From: Candidatus Izemoplasma sp.
GTDB lineage: Bacteria; Bacillota_I; Bacilli_A; Izemoplasmatales; Izemoplasmataceae
NCBI GenBank assembly: GCA_007131405.1
Contig: SLQR01000029.1
Span: 1 to 34,987, forward strand
Direction: 5' to 3'
DNA: 34,987 bases
The first letter of the stretch is position 1, and every line of letters starts with the position of its first letter. Made by a program: the position numbers and the translations under genes. The notes below the pieces were generated by a model. The model saw only the letters and a list, made by a program, of their open reading frames with translations, made no database searches and was not told the DNA's origin. This document shows, piece by piece, positions 16,257 through 24,344 of this stretch.

Positions 16257-16751
16257 ATGCAAATTGCTGTTGTTTATGTTAGCAATACAGGGGTCACGGA
16301 AACGGTCGTGGATAAGCTGAAAAAAGCGACGAAGAAAACACTATCGGTCTACAATGTAAAAAATGAAGACCCAGAGATGAGATTGTCGGATGTGGTCATT
16401 ATTGCCGCACCAGTCTACATCGGCCGTACGCATAAGCTAATGCGGAAATGGGTGAAAAAACATCAAGATGTGTTAAAGCGTAAACACCTTATTTTTGTCT
16501 TAGTTGGTGGGGAGGAAACTGTCAACCCACTCGATACGTTAAAAAATTCATACCCAGAAGCCATCCTTAAAAAACACCATAGTGTGTATCACTGTGGAGG
16601 CGAATTTCGTTTTGAGCGCATGGGCTTCTTTCGCCGATTCCTCATTAAGTTAGTGATTAAAAGCAAACAAAAAGAGTCTGGGTCGGATGCTCTGCCAACC
16701 TTAAATCAATCGAGCATCAATGCACTGACAAAGGCGATTGATGCCTTATGA
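16257..16751 (+). CDS. Flavodoxin-domain protein
   Basis: 164 residues with the FMN phosphate-binding loop at residues 9-15 (SNTGVTE) after strand MQIAVVYV, strand LSDVVIIAAPVYIGRTHKLM around 43-62, and LIFVLVGGEE near 83-92. It belongs to the Flavodoxin_5 / HemG-like group rather than the long-chain flavodoxins. It carries FMN and shuttles electrons in the cytoplasm. The C-terminal part has a basic stretch (RRFLIKLVIKSKQK) that could sit at the membrane. Its stop overlaps the next start (ATGA), so it is coupled to the FMN-binding protein, a plausible redox partner. It starts 9 bases after the 116-residue gene. Confidence 0.85.
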   Translation: MQIAVVYVSNTGVTETVVDKLKKATKKTLSVYNVKNEDPEMRLSDVVIIAAPVYIGRTHKLMRKWVKKHQDVLKRKHLIFVLVGGEETVNPLDTLKNSYPEAILKKHHSVYHCGGEFRFERMGFFRRFLIKLVIKSKQKESGSDALPTLNQSSINALTKAIDAL

Positions 16752-17143
16752 GACGTGTGATAGCCTCGCTCGCCATCTTTGCAGGTATTGTGTTTCTTGT
16801 GATTGGTACATTCATGTTTATGTTGCTTCGCAATCAACAAACCGTCTTAAATGAAACCATTGAGCCCATTGAATTTCAAACACTAACCGATGGTATCTAT
16901 GAAGGTACTTACCACGGAACTCGTTGGGAAAATACCGTCCGAGTTACCATCGCAGAGGGTAAAATTATTGCCATTGAAGTGCTTGATGATATGATGATTG
17001 TTGATGATTTTGTTCAAGCTCAACTCTTTATTCGTGTTAAAGAAGCTGAGTCACTTGATGTCGATGCAATTAGTGGCGCCACGATTTCAAGCACCGCTTA
17101 TCTCAAAGCCATTGAAGATGCTTTGCTTCAAGCAAAAAAATAA
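16748..17143 (+). CDS. Membrane-anchored FMN-binding protein, covalent flavin motif
   Basis: 131 residues: a short basic N-terminus and one transmembrane anchor (4-27), then an FMN_bind domain on the outer side (about 48-130). The flavinylation motif is intact: Asp106-x-x-Ser109-Gly110-Ala111-Thr112, followed by ISS. By analogy with NqrC/RnfG, Thr112 is the residue to which ApbE attaches FMN by a phosphoester bond. It overlaps the flavodoxin gene by four bases. Probably an extracytosolic one-flavin electron carrier, receiving electrons from a membrane partner. No ApbE gene is in the window. A terminator closes the operon. Confidence 0.87.
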   Translation: MRRVIASLAIFAGIVFLVIGTFMFMLLRNQQTVLNETIEPIEFQTLTDGIYEGTYHGTRWENTVRVTIAEGKIIAIEVLDDMMIVDDFVQAQLFIRVKEAESLDVDAISGATISSTAYLKAIEDALLQAKK

Positions 17144-17145
17144 AT

Positions 17146-17183
17146 AAAACCCCTTATTTTTGTGAAAAAATAAAGGGTTTTTT
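17146..17183. terminator. Bidirectional terminator between FMN-binding gene and rnhC
   Basis: A 16-base stem with one mismatch (17146-17161 with 17166-17181), short loop, with A/T tracts on both sides; serves both convergent genes. Confidence 0.8.
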
Positions 17184-18053
17184 CTAGGCTTTATGTTTAT
17201 AGGTTGTTTTGAAGTGGAGTTTTGCAACCTGGTTGAGTTCCTGAACACCATGTTTTTTTATAAAGTCACCCACGGCTTCATCGACACGTTTGGATGCGCC
17301 TTTAGGTAAGGTCATAGTGTAGGCTTTTTCCAACACATCAAGTTGGGTGATAAAACTGTATCGAGCAATAATACTCGCAACCGCAACGGATGCGTAATGC
17401 GATTCCGCTTTGGTTTTAAAAATAGTCGGATGTGGCGCGTTTTTAAAGGATTTTAGATAACTTATATAGAGTTTTTCACTACAGAATTGATCGACGATAA
17501 TGGGTGGTTTTTTGGTAATTTTTTTGAGTAGGTGTTGATGGCACTGGGCATGTAAGTAAGCTTTTAGTTTATGGGCGTTATAGCCTTTGTCGATTTGACG
17601 ATTGTAATCGGGATTGGATAAAACCAGAAGCGAATAAGGGATTCGTTTAATTAACTTTGGTGCAATGGTTTTAATCCAGGCATCACTTAACCGTTTTGAG
17701 TCATCAATTTTTAAGTCTCTTAAAAAGAGTTCATCCTTTTCTTGCACGTATGCAGCGCAGACGGTTAAAGGACCAAAATAATCCCCTACCCCAGATTCAT
17801 CGCTACCGATGGAGGACATAAAGTAATCACCTTGTGTGTTTTTTAGGTTGAATGTATCCTCCCAAAATTGCAGTTCGTGTTCAGCGTTTTTGCCTTGAAA
17901 TAAGACTTTTTTGCTGTTGTATAGGGTAATCGTTACGCGATCTTTTTTAATTTGCGCGATGGCGTAGGGCACGGTGTTATTTTTTGCTTCATTTTTATAG
18001 TAATCAAGCATCGCTTCAATTTGTTTATCAGTGGCTTTCAACGAATAACTCAT
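17184..18053 (-). CDS. rnhC: Ribonuclease HIII
   Basis: 289 residues from the ATG at 18051-18053; a GTG nine bases earlier lies too close to the AAAGGA site. The N-terminal domain (1-80) is the TBP-like substrate-binding domain that separates RNase HIII from HII. The catalytic part begins GSDESGVGDYFGPLT (83-97), with Asp85-Glu86; the D-D-S-K segment near 117-120 and VDQF near 190 supply the other acidic residues. The GSDESG form (DE-D-E type) is diagnostic of HIII. It cuts RNA in RNA-DNA hybrids. The gene is divergent from mutS2, a common arrangement in Bacillota (often with zapA between, absent here). Confidence 0.93.
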   Translation of the reverse strand: MSYSLKATDKQIEAMLDYYKNEAKNNTVPYAIAQIKKDRVTITLYNSKKVLFQGKNAEHELQFWEDTFNLKNTQGDYFMSSIGSDESGVGDYFGPLTVCAAYVQEKDELFLRDLKIDDSKRLSDAWIKTIAPKLIKRIPYSLLVLSNPDYNRQIDKGYNAHKLKAYLHAQCHQHLLKKITKKPPIIVDQFCSEKLYISYLKSFKNAPHPTIFKTKAESHYASVAVASIIARYSFITQLDVLEKAYTMTLPKGASKRVDEAVGDFIKKHGVQELNQVAKLHFKTTYKHKA

Positions 18054-18123
18054 AAATTTCACGTCCTTTAATGTATTTTATCACGAAATAGTGTAAAATA
18101 ATACCGGTAAGGAGTGACGTATC

Positions 18124-20445
18124 ATGGCATTTGATTGGAAAACATTAGAATTTGACAAAATTGTGCATCGCATGAAAGATCATGCACAAACAAAAGCAGG
18201 AAAAGAACGGATAAGATCGTTAAAACCACTGAATGAAGAAACCAAGATAATTCAAAACCTAAACGAAACTGAAGAAGCATTGTGGTTCATTCAAGACACG
18301 ATTGAACCAAGTTTTGGGGGTATTTATGATTTAAGCGAAGCCTTAAAACGCGCGCGAATCGGGGGAACGCTATCGATTGGCGACTTTTTGGATATAAAGA
18401 GCCACATTGATGGAACTAAACGCTTAAAACGTGAAATGACACGTTTACGTGAACGTCTCGATAAACCCATTGACCTTGAACAGTATAGTGAGGAATTGAT
18501 TGTTTGTGTTGATCTGCGTAAAGCCATTGATCAAATCATTGATGAAACCGGTGAAATACGGTCAAGTGCGTCCACCGAACTATCGCACATACGACGCAGT
18601 CTTGACACGACCGAAAAACAAATAAAAACGGCGCTCGATTCGGTTTTAAAAAAAGAAGCGAAAAAATTAACGGAACAACTCATTACCATCCGTTATAATC
18701 GTTATGTCGTTCCTGTAAAATTATCGGAAAAAAACAACATGAAAGGGGCTATTTTAGATTATTCAAGCAGTGGGGAAACGGCCTACATTGAACCGGAAAG
18801 TGTGCGCGATTTATCCGCTAAAAAAGAGCGTTTTGAATCCGAAGAAAAGCGTGAAATTGAAAAACTGCTTTCAGCGTTAACCTATCAAGTTAAAGATTAC
18901 CTTGACGTCTTAAATAGAAACGTTGAACTTATCACCCATCTTGACAGCGTCTTTGCACGCGCAATGTACGGGCACATAAATGAATCTGTTAAAGTAACAA
19001 TTGGTGACCGCATTCAACTAATCAAAGCACGCCATCCATTGATTGAAGAGCATGAAGTCGTCGCCAACACCATCACCTTTGATGAAGGAGTTAAAACGAT
19101 GGTGATTACAGGATCAAATACAGGCGGAAAAACCGTGACACTAAAAACAGTGGGTCTGCTTGCGATGATGGCTCAAAGTGGGTGTTTAATCCCAGCGTCC
19201 CCAGGGAGTAAACTTCCGATTTTTACCCAAATTCGTGCCGATATTGGCGATGAACAAAGCATTGAACAATCGCTATCAACGTTTTCATCGCATATGAAAA
19301 ACATTGTGAATATTCTCGATACTGTTGATGATAACAGCCTTATATTACTCGATGAACTTGGAAGTGGGACAGATCCAAATGAGGGTGCTTCACTCGGAAT
19401 GAGCATATTGGAGTACTTAAGCCAAAAAAACGTGACCGTGATGGCCACAACCCATTACCCTGAATTAAAAGCATATGCTTACACCCGCGATTCCATTGTC
19501 AATGCGAGTGTTGAGTTCGACGAAAAAACCTTAAAGCCAACGTATCGTTTACTGCTTCGAACACCAGGGGAATCCCATGCACTTTTAATTGGGGAACGAC
19601 TCGGCTTAAATAAATCAATCATTGAGGAAGCAAAGAAACGAGTGCTAACTAGTGAAACCGAAGTCAGCGAACTCATTGATAACTTAAAAAATGAAAGCAA
19701 GCGATTCGACCAATTAGTAAATGAATATGAACAACTCCTAAAAAAGACAGAACAAGAACGCCACGATGTTTTAACTTTGAAGAAGTCGTTGCAAAAAGAG
19801 AAAGAAACATTGAAAGATCGGTTAGCGCTTGAAAATCGTCAACTCATTGAATCTTTAAGAAAAGAAGCAGAATCTTTAATTCAAGACCTCGAAGCCATGA
19901 AAGAAAAGTCGTATAAAGAACATGAACTTGCAACAATTAAGTACAAGACAAAAGAAATGGGCTTAACATCCGAAGAAAGTTCGCAAACGAAAGATCATAC
20001 GTACAGCGTGGGTGATTCGGTCTATATACTAAAATACAACCGCTACGGTGAACTCGTAGAACAACAAAAAAACAAACAGTGGCTCGTTCAGATGGGACGC
20101 TTATCAAGTGTGTTTAAGGAAAAAGAATTTGAGTTAGCCGAAGACAAACCAAAAGCTGCACTGCGCAAACCCCAGTCGTCTTCAACCGCACCGAAAAAAA
20201 CTGTTTCGAGTGAACTAGATTTACGCGGAATGCGTGTGCATGAAGCCGAAGAGGCATTGCATAAATACTTAGATGACTGCATGGTCGCTAACATGCCTTT
20301 TGCAAGCATCATCCATGGGTTTGGCACTTTAGCATTACGTAAAATGGTAAAAGAACTGGTTTCGCAAAACCCAATGATTGACTCCGTGCGTGATGGCAAG
20401 GGCAATGAAGGCGGTCAAGGCGTCACCATTATCTATTTCAAATAA
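18124..20445 (+). CDS. mutS2: Endonuclease MutS2
   Basis: 773 residues, the usual length. Order: clamp/core domains (1-300), ATPase with Walker A at 330-337 (GSNTGGKT) and Walker B at 406-411 (LILLDE) followed by LGSGTDPNEGAS, a coiled-coil (about 515-610), and a C-terminal Smr nuclease domain from about 697 (SSELDLRGMRVHEAEEAL). The Smr active-site motifs are LDLRG and HGFGTLALR. In Bacillota MutS2 works in ribosome-collision rescue and recombination control rather than mismatch repair. The ATG follows AAGGAGTGA. It is followed by trxA, a common neighbour. Confidence 0.95.
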   Translation: MAFDWKTLEFDKIVHRMKDHAQTKAGKERIRSLKPLNEETKIIQNLNETEEALWFIQDTIEPSFGGIYDLSEALKRARIGGTLSIGDFLDIKSHIDGTKRLKREMTRLRERLDKPIDLEQYSEELIVCVDLRKAIDQIIDETGEIRSSASTELSHIRRSLDTTEKQIKTALDSVLKKEAKKLTEQLITIRYNRYVVPVKLSEKNNMKGAILDYSSSGETAYIEPESVRDLSAKKERFESEEKREIEKLLSALTYQVKDYLDVLNRNVELITHLDSVFARAMYGHINESVKVTIGDRIQLIKARHPLIEEHEVVANTITFDEGVKTMVITGSNTGGKTVTLKTVGLLAMMAQSGCLIPASPGSKLPIFTQIRADIGDEQSIEQSLSTFSSHMKNIVNILDTVDDNSLILLDELGSGTDPNEGASLGMSILEYLSQKNVTVMATTHYPELKAYAYTRDSIVNASVEFDEKTLKPTYRLLLRTPGESHALLIGERLGLNKSIIEEAKKRVLTSETEVSELIDNLKNESKRFDQLVNEYEQLLKKTEQERHDVLTLKKSLQKEKETLKDRLALENRQLIESLRKEAESLIQDLEAMKEKSYKEHELATIKYKTKEMGLTSEESSQTKDHTYSVGDSVYILKYNRYGELVEQQKNKQWLVQMGRLSSVFKEKEFELAEDKPKAALRKPQSSSTAPKKTVSSELDLRGMRVHEAEEALHKYLDDCMVANMPFASIIHGFGTLALRKMVKELVSQNPMIDSVRDGKGNEGGQGVTIIYFK

Positions 20446-20468
20446 TTACTTATATACAAGCAATTTGA

Positions 20469-20497
20469 TTGTAATATTTAGCAATTCCATATATAAT
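20469..20497 (+). promoter_or_regulatory. Promoter of trxA
   Basis: TTGTAA (20469-20474), 17-base spacer, TATAAT (20492-20497); start codon 31 bases downstream with a strong AAAGGAGG site. Confidence 0.6.
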
Positions 20498-20528
20498 GAG
20501 TTTGTAAATTAAAAAGGAGGAAATTAAT

Positions 20529-20843
20529 ATGGCTGAAGTTGTATTTGCAGACAACACTAATTTAGAAGAAATTATAAAAGATGAATCACTCGTATTGCTT
20601 GACTTTTACGCTGACTGGTGTGGACCTTGTAAAATGATTGGTCCAGTTCTTGAACAAGTCGCTGGCGAAAATCCAGACATTAAAGTGGTAAAAATCAACG
20701 TTGATGAAAACATCTCACTTGCGCAACAATACGGTGTACAGGGTATTCCTGCACTCTTTGTTTTAAAAGACGGAGACGTCGTTGCACAAAAAGCTGGTTT
20801 CATGCCTAAAGACGCTCTCGTCACTTGGGTTAAAAGCGTTTAA
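20529..20843 (+). CDS. trxA: Thioredoxin
   Basis: 104 residues with the canonical active site W30-C31-G-P-C34-K, cis-proline in GIPALFVLKDG, and DFYADW strand. The main cytoplasmic dithiol reductant, kept reduced by thioredoxin reductase (not in window). Own promoter and own UUCG-loop terminator make it a single-gene unit between mutS2 and truB. Confidence 0.97.
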   Translation: MAEVVFADNTNLEEIIKDESLVLLDFYADWCGPCKMIGPVLEQVAGENPDIKVVKINVDENISLAQQYGVQGIPALFVLKDGDVVAQKAGFMPKDALVTWVKSV

Positions 20844-20856
20844 TTGAACTGAAAAC

Positions 20857-20884
20857 AAAAGCCTAATTCGTTAGGCTTTTTTTC
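20857..20884 (+). terminator. Rho-independent terminator with TTCG loop
   Basis: Perfect 10-bp stem AAAAGCCTAA / TTAGGCTTTT with a TTCG tetraloop and a T run. Confidence 0.9.
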
Positions 20885-20907
20885 TTGATTAAAAAGGCAT
20901 GATTTTA

Positions 20908-20936
20908 TTAAAAAAATCCGATAAATAGTGTATAAT
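20908..20936 (+). promoter_or_regulatory. Promoter of truB-ribF
   Basis: TATAAT at 20931-20936 with a weak TTAAAA 17 bases upstream. The -10 overlaps the in-frame ATG at 20935, which rules out that ATG as the start if this promoter is used. Confidence 0.5.
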
Positions 20937-20952
20937 GGTTACGGTGAAGCCT

Positions 20953-21810
20953 ATGAATGGAATTTTAGTTATTGATAAACCGACTGGCATTAGTAGTCAC
21001 GATTGTGTCAACATTGTCAGACGCACATATTCAACAAAAAAAGTAGGCCATTCAGGAACCTTGGATGTCGAGGCAAGTGGCGTGCTTATTTTAGGCGTTA
21101 ACAAAGGAACAAAACTCTTGAATTACCTAAATCAAGACGATAAAGCCTATGAATTTTCGGTGCAGTTCGGCGTAACGACCGATACATTAGATCACAGCGG
21201 AACCGTGACAGACACAAGTCCCGTCGATCAACTGGCTGATTTTGATCATGTGCTCGAATCGTTTAAAGGCGCCTACAGTCAAATGCCACCGGCGTATTCT
21301 GCGGTCAAAGTAAAAGGCAAAAAACTTTATGAATACGCACGGAATCAGGAAACCATTCCGGACGTTCAAGCACGGGACTTAATCGTGTATGCATTAAAAA
21401 AGCAACATGAGATTGTCTATAAAGATGGTCTTGCAGAAGTTAAACTGTATGTAAAGGGAAGCAAAGGGATTTATGTACGAAAACTGGCTGAAGATTTAGC
21501 TACGCGCTTAAACACGATTGCGCATACGACACGAATTCACCGGGTTCAAGCGGGTGATTTTACCATCGACGATGCCGTCAAACTGGACGCAATCACGTCG
21601 GATACACCGCTTATTTCACTTTCCGATGCCCTTAAATCGATCCCGGCTTATAGAGTTAGCGAAAAACAATTGTTTGCGGTATCAAACGGCCAAAAACTCA
21701 CCTTAAATCACGATGCGGACCTGCTGAAAATGGTAAACGAAGATGGCAAACTTCTTGCTATTTACGCAAAAGAAAATAATACATACAAAGCGAAAAACGT
21801 CTTTGTTTAA
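20953..21810 (+). CDS. truB: tRNA pseudouridine-55 synthase
   Basis: 285 residues from the ATG at 20953, giving MNGILVIDKPTGISSHD, the standard N-terminus. Catalytic Asp38 lies in VGHSGTLDVEASG; QMPPAYSAVKVKGKKLYEYAR is the second signature. It converts U55 to pseudouridine in the T-loop of tRNAs. A C-terminal PUA-like segment is present. The ribosome-binding site (CGGTGA) is modest. ribF follows 15 bases on, the conserved truB-ribF pair. Confidence 0.95.
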   Translation: MNGILVIDKPTGISSHDCVNIVRRTYSTKKVGHSGTLDVEASGVLILGVNKGTKLLNYLNQDDKAYEFSVQFGVTTDTLDHSGTVTDTSPVDQLADFDHVLESFKGAYSQMPPAYSAVKVKGKKLYEYARNQETIPDVQARDLIVYALKKQHEIVYKDGLAEVKLYVKGSKGIYVRKLAEDLATRLNTIAHTTRIHRVQAGDFTIDDAVKLDAITSDTPLISLSDALKSIPAYRVSEKQLFAVSNGQKLTLNHDADLLKMVNEDGKLLAIYAKENNTYKAKNVFV

Positions 21811-21825
21811 AGAAGGTTATATACA

Positions 21826-22743
21826 ATGGAAATTATTAAACTCAATGGTGTAAAAATAAAACCAAACACAGTGGCAGCAATCGGTTTTTTTGATGGGGTT
21901 CACAAAGCCCATCGAAGTCTAATTGACGCGGCGAAAACCATCGCAAAAAAACAAGATATGCACACCGCAGTCATCACTTTTGATGTCCACCCAAAAAGTG
22001 TGTTGTTCGACCTTGATTATCATTACATTACCCCACTTAAGAAAAAACTTGATATCATTGAAACGTATGGAATTGATACGCTTTACCTTATTGAATTTGA
22101 TGCCGATAAAGCAAAACTTACACCCGATACATTTATTAACTATTACTTGAATGGTCTTCACACACTCGTATGTGGGTTTGATTTTAAGTTTGGAACCCGT
22201 GGATCGGGTAATGTTCAAACCCTTTATCGTCACCCAACCATTAAAAGTGTTGTCGTGGATGAACTTACCCATGAAGGATACAAAATTGGCAGCACCCATA
22301 TTCGTGATCTCATCATGAGTGGCCAAATGCATCATATTAAACCCATTCTTGGCCGTTACTATAGCATTGAAGGCAACGTTCAACACGGCGCATCAAAAGG
22401 CCGTGGCATCGGCTACCCAACCGCGAACATTGATACTGGGGATTACCTCATCCCTAAAAAAGGTGTCTATGCTTCGTTTACACGCTATAAAGATAAGTGG
22501 TACCCATCCATGAGCACAGTTGGTCACAATCCCACAATGAACTGTCAAAGCGACATCAGTGTGGAAAGCTACCTGTTTGATTTTAACGAAACCATCTACG
22601 GAGAGAACATCGAAATTGCCTTTATTAAACGGCTTCGGGATGAACAAAAATTTGATTCCGTTGAAGCGTTAGTCGAACAAATAAAAACCGATGAAAAAGA
22701 AACACTAACACTCTTGAATAATCAAGAATTTGACTTGCATTAA
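21826..22743 (+). CDS. ribF: Bifunctional riboflavin kinase / FAD synthetase
   Basis: 305 residues. The N-terminal FAD synthetase (adenylyltransferase) domain has IGFFDGVHKAHRSLID (20-35) and the later GFDFKFGTRGSGN. The C-terminal riboflavin kinase domain has KGRGIGYPTANID (about 190-202) and the SVESYLFDFNE metal-site region (about 246-256). It makes FMN and FAD from riboflavin, feeding the flavodoxin and FMN-binding proteins elsewhere in this window. Note 'VHKAHRSLI' in place of the more usual VHxGHQ-L, a mild deviation (Ala for Gly) in the HxGH nucleotidyl-transfer motif. Likely cotranscribed with truB. Confidence 0.95.
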   Translation: MEIIKLNGVKIKPNTVAAIGFFDGVHKAHRSLIDAAKTIAKKQDMHTAVITFDVHPKSVLFDLDYHYITPLKKKLDIIETYGIDTLYLIEFDADKAKLTPDTFINYYLNGLHTLVCGFDFKFGTRGSGNVQTLYRHPTIKSVVVDELTHEGYKIGSTHIRDLIMSGQMHHIKPILGRYYSIEGNVQHGASKGRGIGYPTANIDTGDYLIPKKGVYASFTRYKDKWYPSMSTVGHNPTMNCQSDISVESYLFDFNETIYGENIEIAFIKRLRDEQKFDSVEALVEQIKTDEKETLTLLNNQEFDLH

Positions 22744-22846
22744 TTGAAAACTATGCTATAATTATTATCGCGCCTATTTCTTGGTTGTCTGTTCTCCGGC
22801 AAGCGACGAGGATCTAGGGTAAAAAAAACTATAAGGAGGAAACAAA
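22735..22846 (+). promoter_or_regulatory. rpsO promoter and leader, possible S15 autoregulation
   Basis: TTGCAT (22735-22740) and extended -10 TGCTATAAT (22754-22762), 16-base spacing, overlapping the end of ribF. The ~78-base leader can form CCTA/TAGG (22773-22776 with 22815-22818) and TTGTC/GACGA (22785-22789 with 22805-22809) pairs enclosing a GC-rich loop. S15 commonly represses its own translation through leader structures, but this one is only a by-eye fold. Confidence 0.45.
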
Positions 22847-23116
22847 ATGGCTCTTTCAAAAGAAGATAAACAAGCAATTGTTGAAGAGTACCGTCAAAAA
22901 GAGGGCGACACAGGATCCCCTGAAATTCAAATTGCTATTTTAACAAAAGAAATTAACGAACTGAATGGACATTTAAAAACGCATAATCACGACTACCATT
23001 CACGTCGTGGATTGATGAAAAAAGTTGGACATCGTCGTAACTTAATGAAATACTTAGCGAAAAAAGATGTCGGACGTTACCAAGCACTCATTAAAAAACT
23101 TGGATTAAGACGATAA
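22847..23116 (+). CDS. rpsO: 30S ribosomal protein S15
   Basis: 89 residues, exact family length. Signatures [14 protein letters not shown] (about 21-34), the [19 protein letters not shown] segment (about 45-63) that contacts 16S rRNA helix 22, and the LIKKLGLRR ending. It nucleates assembly of the 30S platform. Strong AAGGAGGA site. It is monocistronic here: a perfect terminator follows, and pnp, its usual neighbour, lies 3 kb away. Confidence 0.97.
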   Translation: MALSKEDKQAIVEEYRQKEGDTGSPEIQIAILTKEINELNGHLKTHNHDYHSRRGLMKKVGHRRNLMKYLAKKDVGRYQALIKKLGLRR

Positions 23117-23144
23117 AAATAAGCGCTTTGGCGCTTATTTTTTT
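23115..23144 (+). terminator. Rho-independent terminator after rpsO
   Basis: Perfect 12-bp stem AAAAATAAGCGC / GCGCTTATTTTT with TTTG loop and T run, starting at the stop codon. Confidence 0.92.
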
Positions 23145-23156
23145 CTTTTTATGGCT

Positions 23157-23184
23157 TTCATAAATACCGGCTTTACTATATAAT
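23157..23184 (+). promoter_or_regulatory. Promoter of the AI-2E/amidohydrolase operon
   Basis: TTCATA (23157-23162), 16-base spacer, TATAAT (23179-23184), 30 bases before the start. Confidence 0.5.
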
Positions 23185-23213
23185 AAACTGAGAGATAGAT
23201 AAGGTGGTGCGGT

Positions 23214-24344
23214 ATGGACAAAAAAGAAAAACGCATGAAACTGATCATGAATTTAGCGATTTGGGCACTAGTACTAATTATTTTATTATTAGTGCGTGAA
23301 CTATTCTCTTATTTTATTGGGTTATTTATGTCGGCATTTATCGCAATTTTATTGCCGTTTTCGATTGCGTTATTTATTAGTTATTTGGTGGCACCAATCT
23401 TTAAATTACTCGAACGCAGGCTTAAGTTTAAGTACCGCTCGGTGAATATCGTTATTGTCTTTGTTGGACTCGCCATCTTGCTTTATTTCTTTGGCCGTTT
23501 TGCAGGAACGCTAATTTACGAACAAGGCATTGCATTTATTGAAAATGACTGGCCACGAGTGGTTGCGTATTTTGATGATTTCTTTTCGGAAGAATCACGA
23601 TTTCGTTCCATTTACATTTGGTTCACCAACTATGTTGAAATCGGTGAGAGTGAGAAAATCACGCTCGATTTAATGGCTGTTTTTCAAAGTTTAACCACCA
23701 TTATTTTAACCATCGTGTTAGTCCCAGTCTTTCTTTTCTTTTTGCTAAATGATCGTCAACGTATTTATGAAGCACTTGTACGGTTGTTTCCTAAAAAATG
23801 GCGCGACCATGTGATTGAATTAACCTCACGTGCAAATCGTGTTGTTGAAAATTACTTTAGCGGACGCTTTACCACGATGTTTGTGATGGCGATTTTCTTT
23901 ACAACGGTGCTTTTTATTCTCGGCTTTAAAGAACGCAGTATCCTGTTTGGCTTTATGTTAGGCTTTTTTGACATCGTGCCTTATGTGGGACCATTTATTG
24001 CGATTATTTTACCAGTGCTTTACGCGTTTGCCGAACCGGAATCGTTACGTTTTGGTGAATACGCACCCTACGTTATACTTGGCGCAAACATTATCGGACA
24101 AATTATCCAAAATAATGTTGCTCAACCGATTATTATGGGACGAGAAACAAAGCTACACCCATTACTGATTCTTAGTGCATTTGTCTTTTTCTCTTATCTC
24201 TTTGGCATTGTCGGCTTGATTTTAGCGATACCAATTACAGGAACCATTAAATCAACCGTAGATTATATTACTGAACTACATAGTGAACGCATCAAACTAA
24301 ATGAAGACCAAATTACAAAAATACGGGAGGACTCTGAAGAATGA
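23214..24344 (+). CDS. AI-2E family (PerM/YdbI-like) membrane transporter
   Basis: 376 residues, about eight transmembrane helices with a large central extracytoplasmic/amphipathic region (about 95-145). LGFFDIVPYVGPFIAIILPV (about 248-267) and the following LGANIIGQIIQNNVAQPIIMG are the family hallmark, and LILSAFVFFSYLFGIVGLIL near the C-terminus confirms it. Members export small molecules or act as Na+(Li+)/H+ antiporters; the AI-2 role applies only to some. The stop overlaps the start of the amidohydrolase gene (ATGA). A GGTGGTG-type site precedes the ATG. Confidence 0.9.
   Translation: MDKKEKRMKLIMNLAIWALVLIILLLVRELFSYFIGLFMSAFIAILLPFSIALFISYLVAPIFKLLERRLKFKYRSVNIVIVFVGLAILLYFFGRFAGTLIYEQGIAFIENDWPRVVAYFDDFFSEESRFRSIYIWFTNYVEIGESEKITLDLMAVFQSLTTIILTIVLVPVFLFFLLNDRQRIYEALVRLFPKKWRDHVIELTSRANRVVENYFSGRFTTMFVMAIFFTTVLFILGFKERSILFGFMLGFFDIVPYVGPFIAIILPVLYAFAEPESLRFGEYAPYVILGANIIGQIIQNNVAQPIIMGRETKLHPLLILSAFVFFSYLFGIVGLILAIPITGTIKSTVDYITELHSERIKLNEDQITKIREDSEE

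Noticed and set aside
21919-22386. 155-codon minus-strand open frame inside ribF
   Set aside because: ribF is a clear full-length enzyme on the plus strand; the antisense frame has no recognisable domain or start site.
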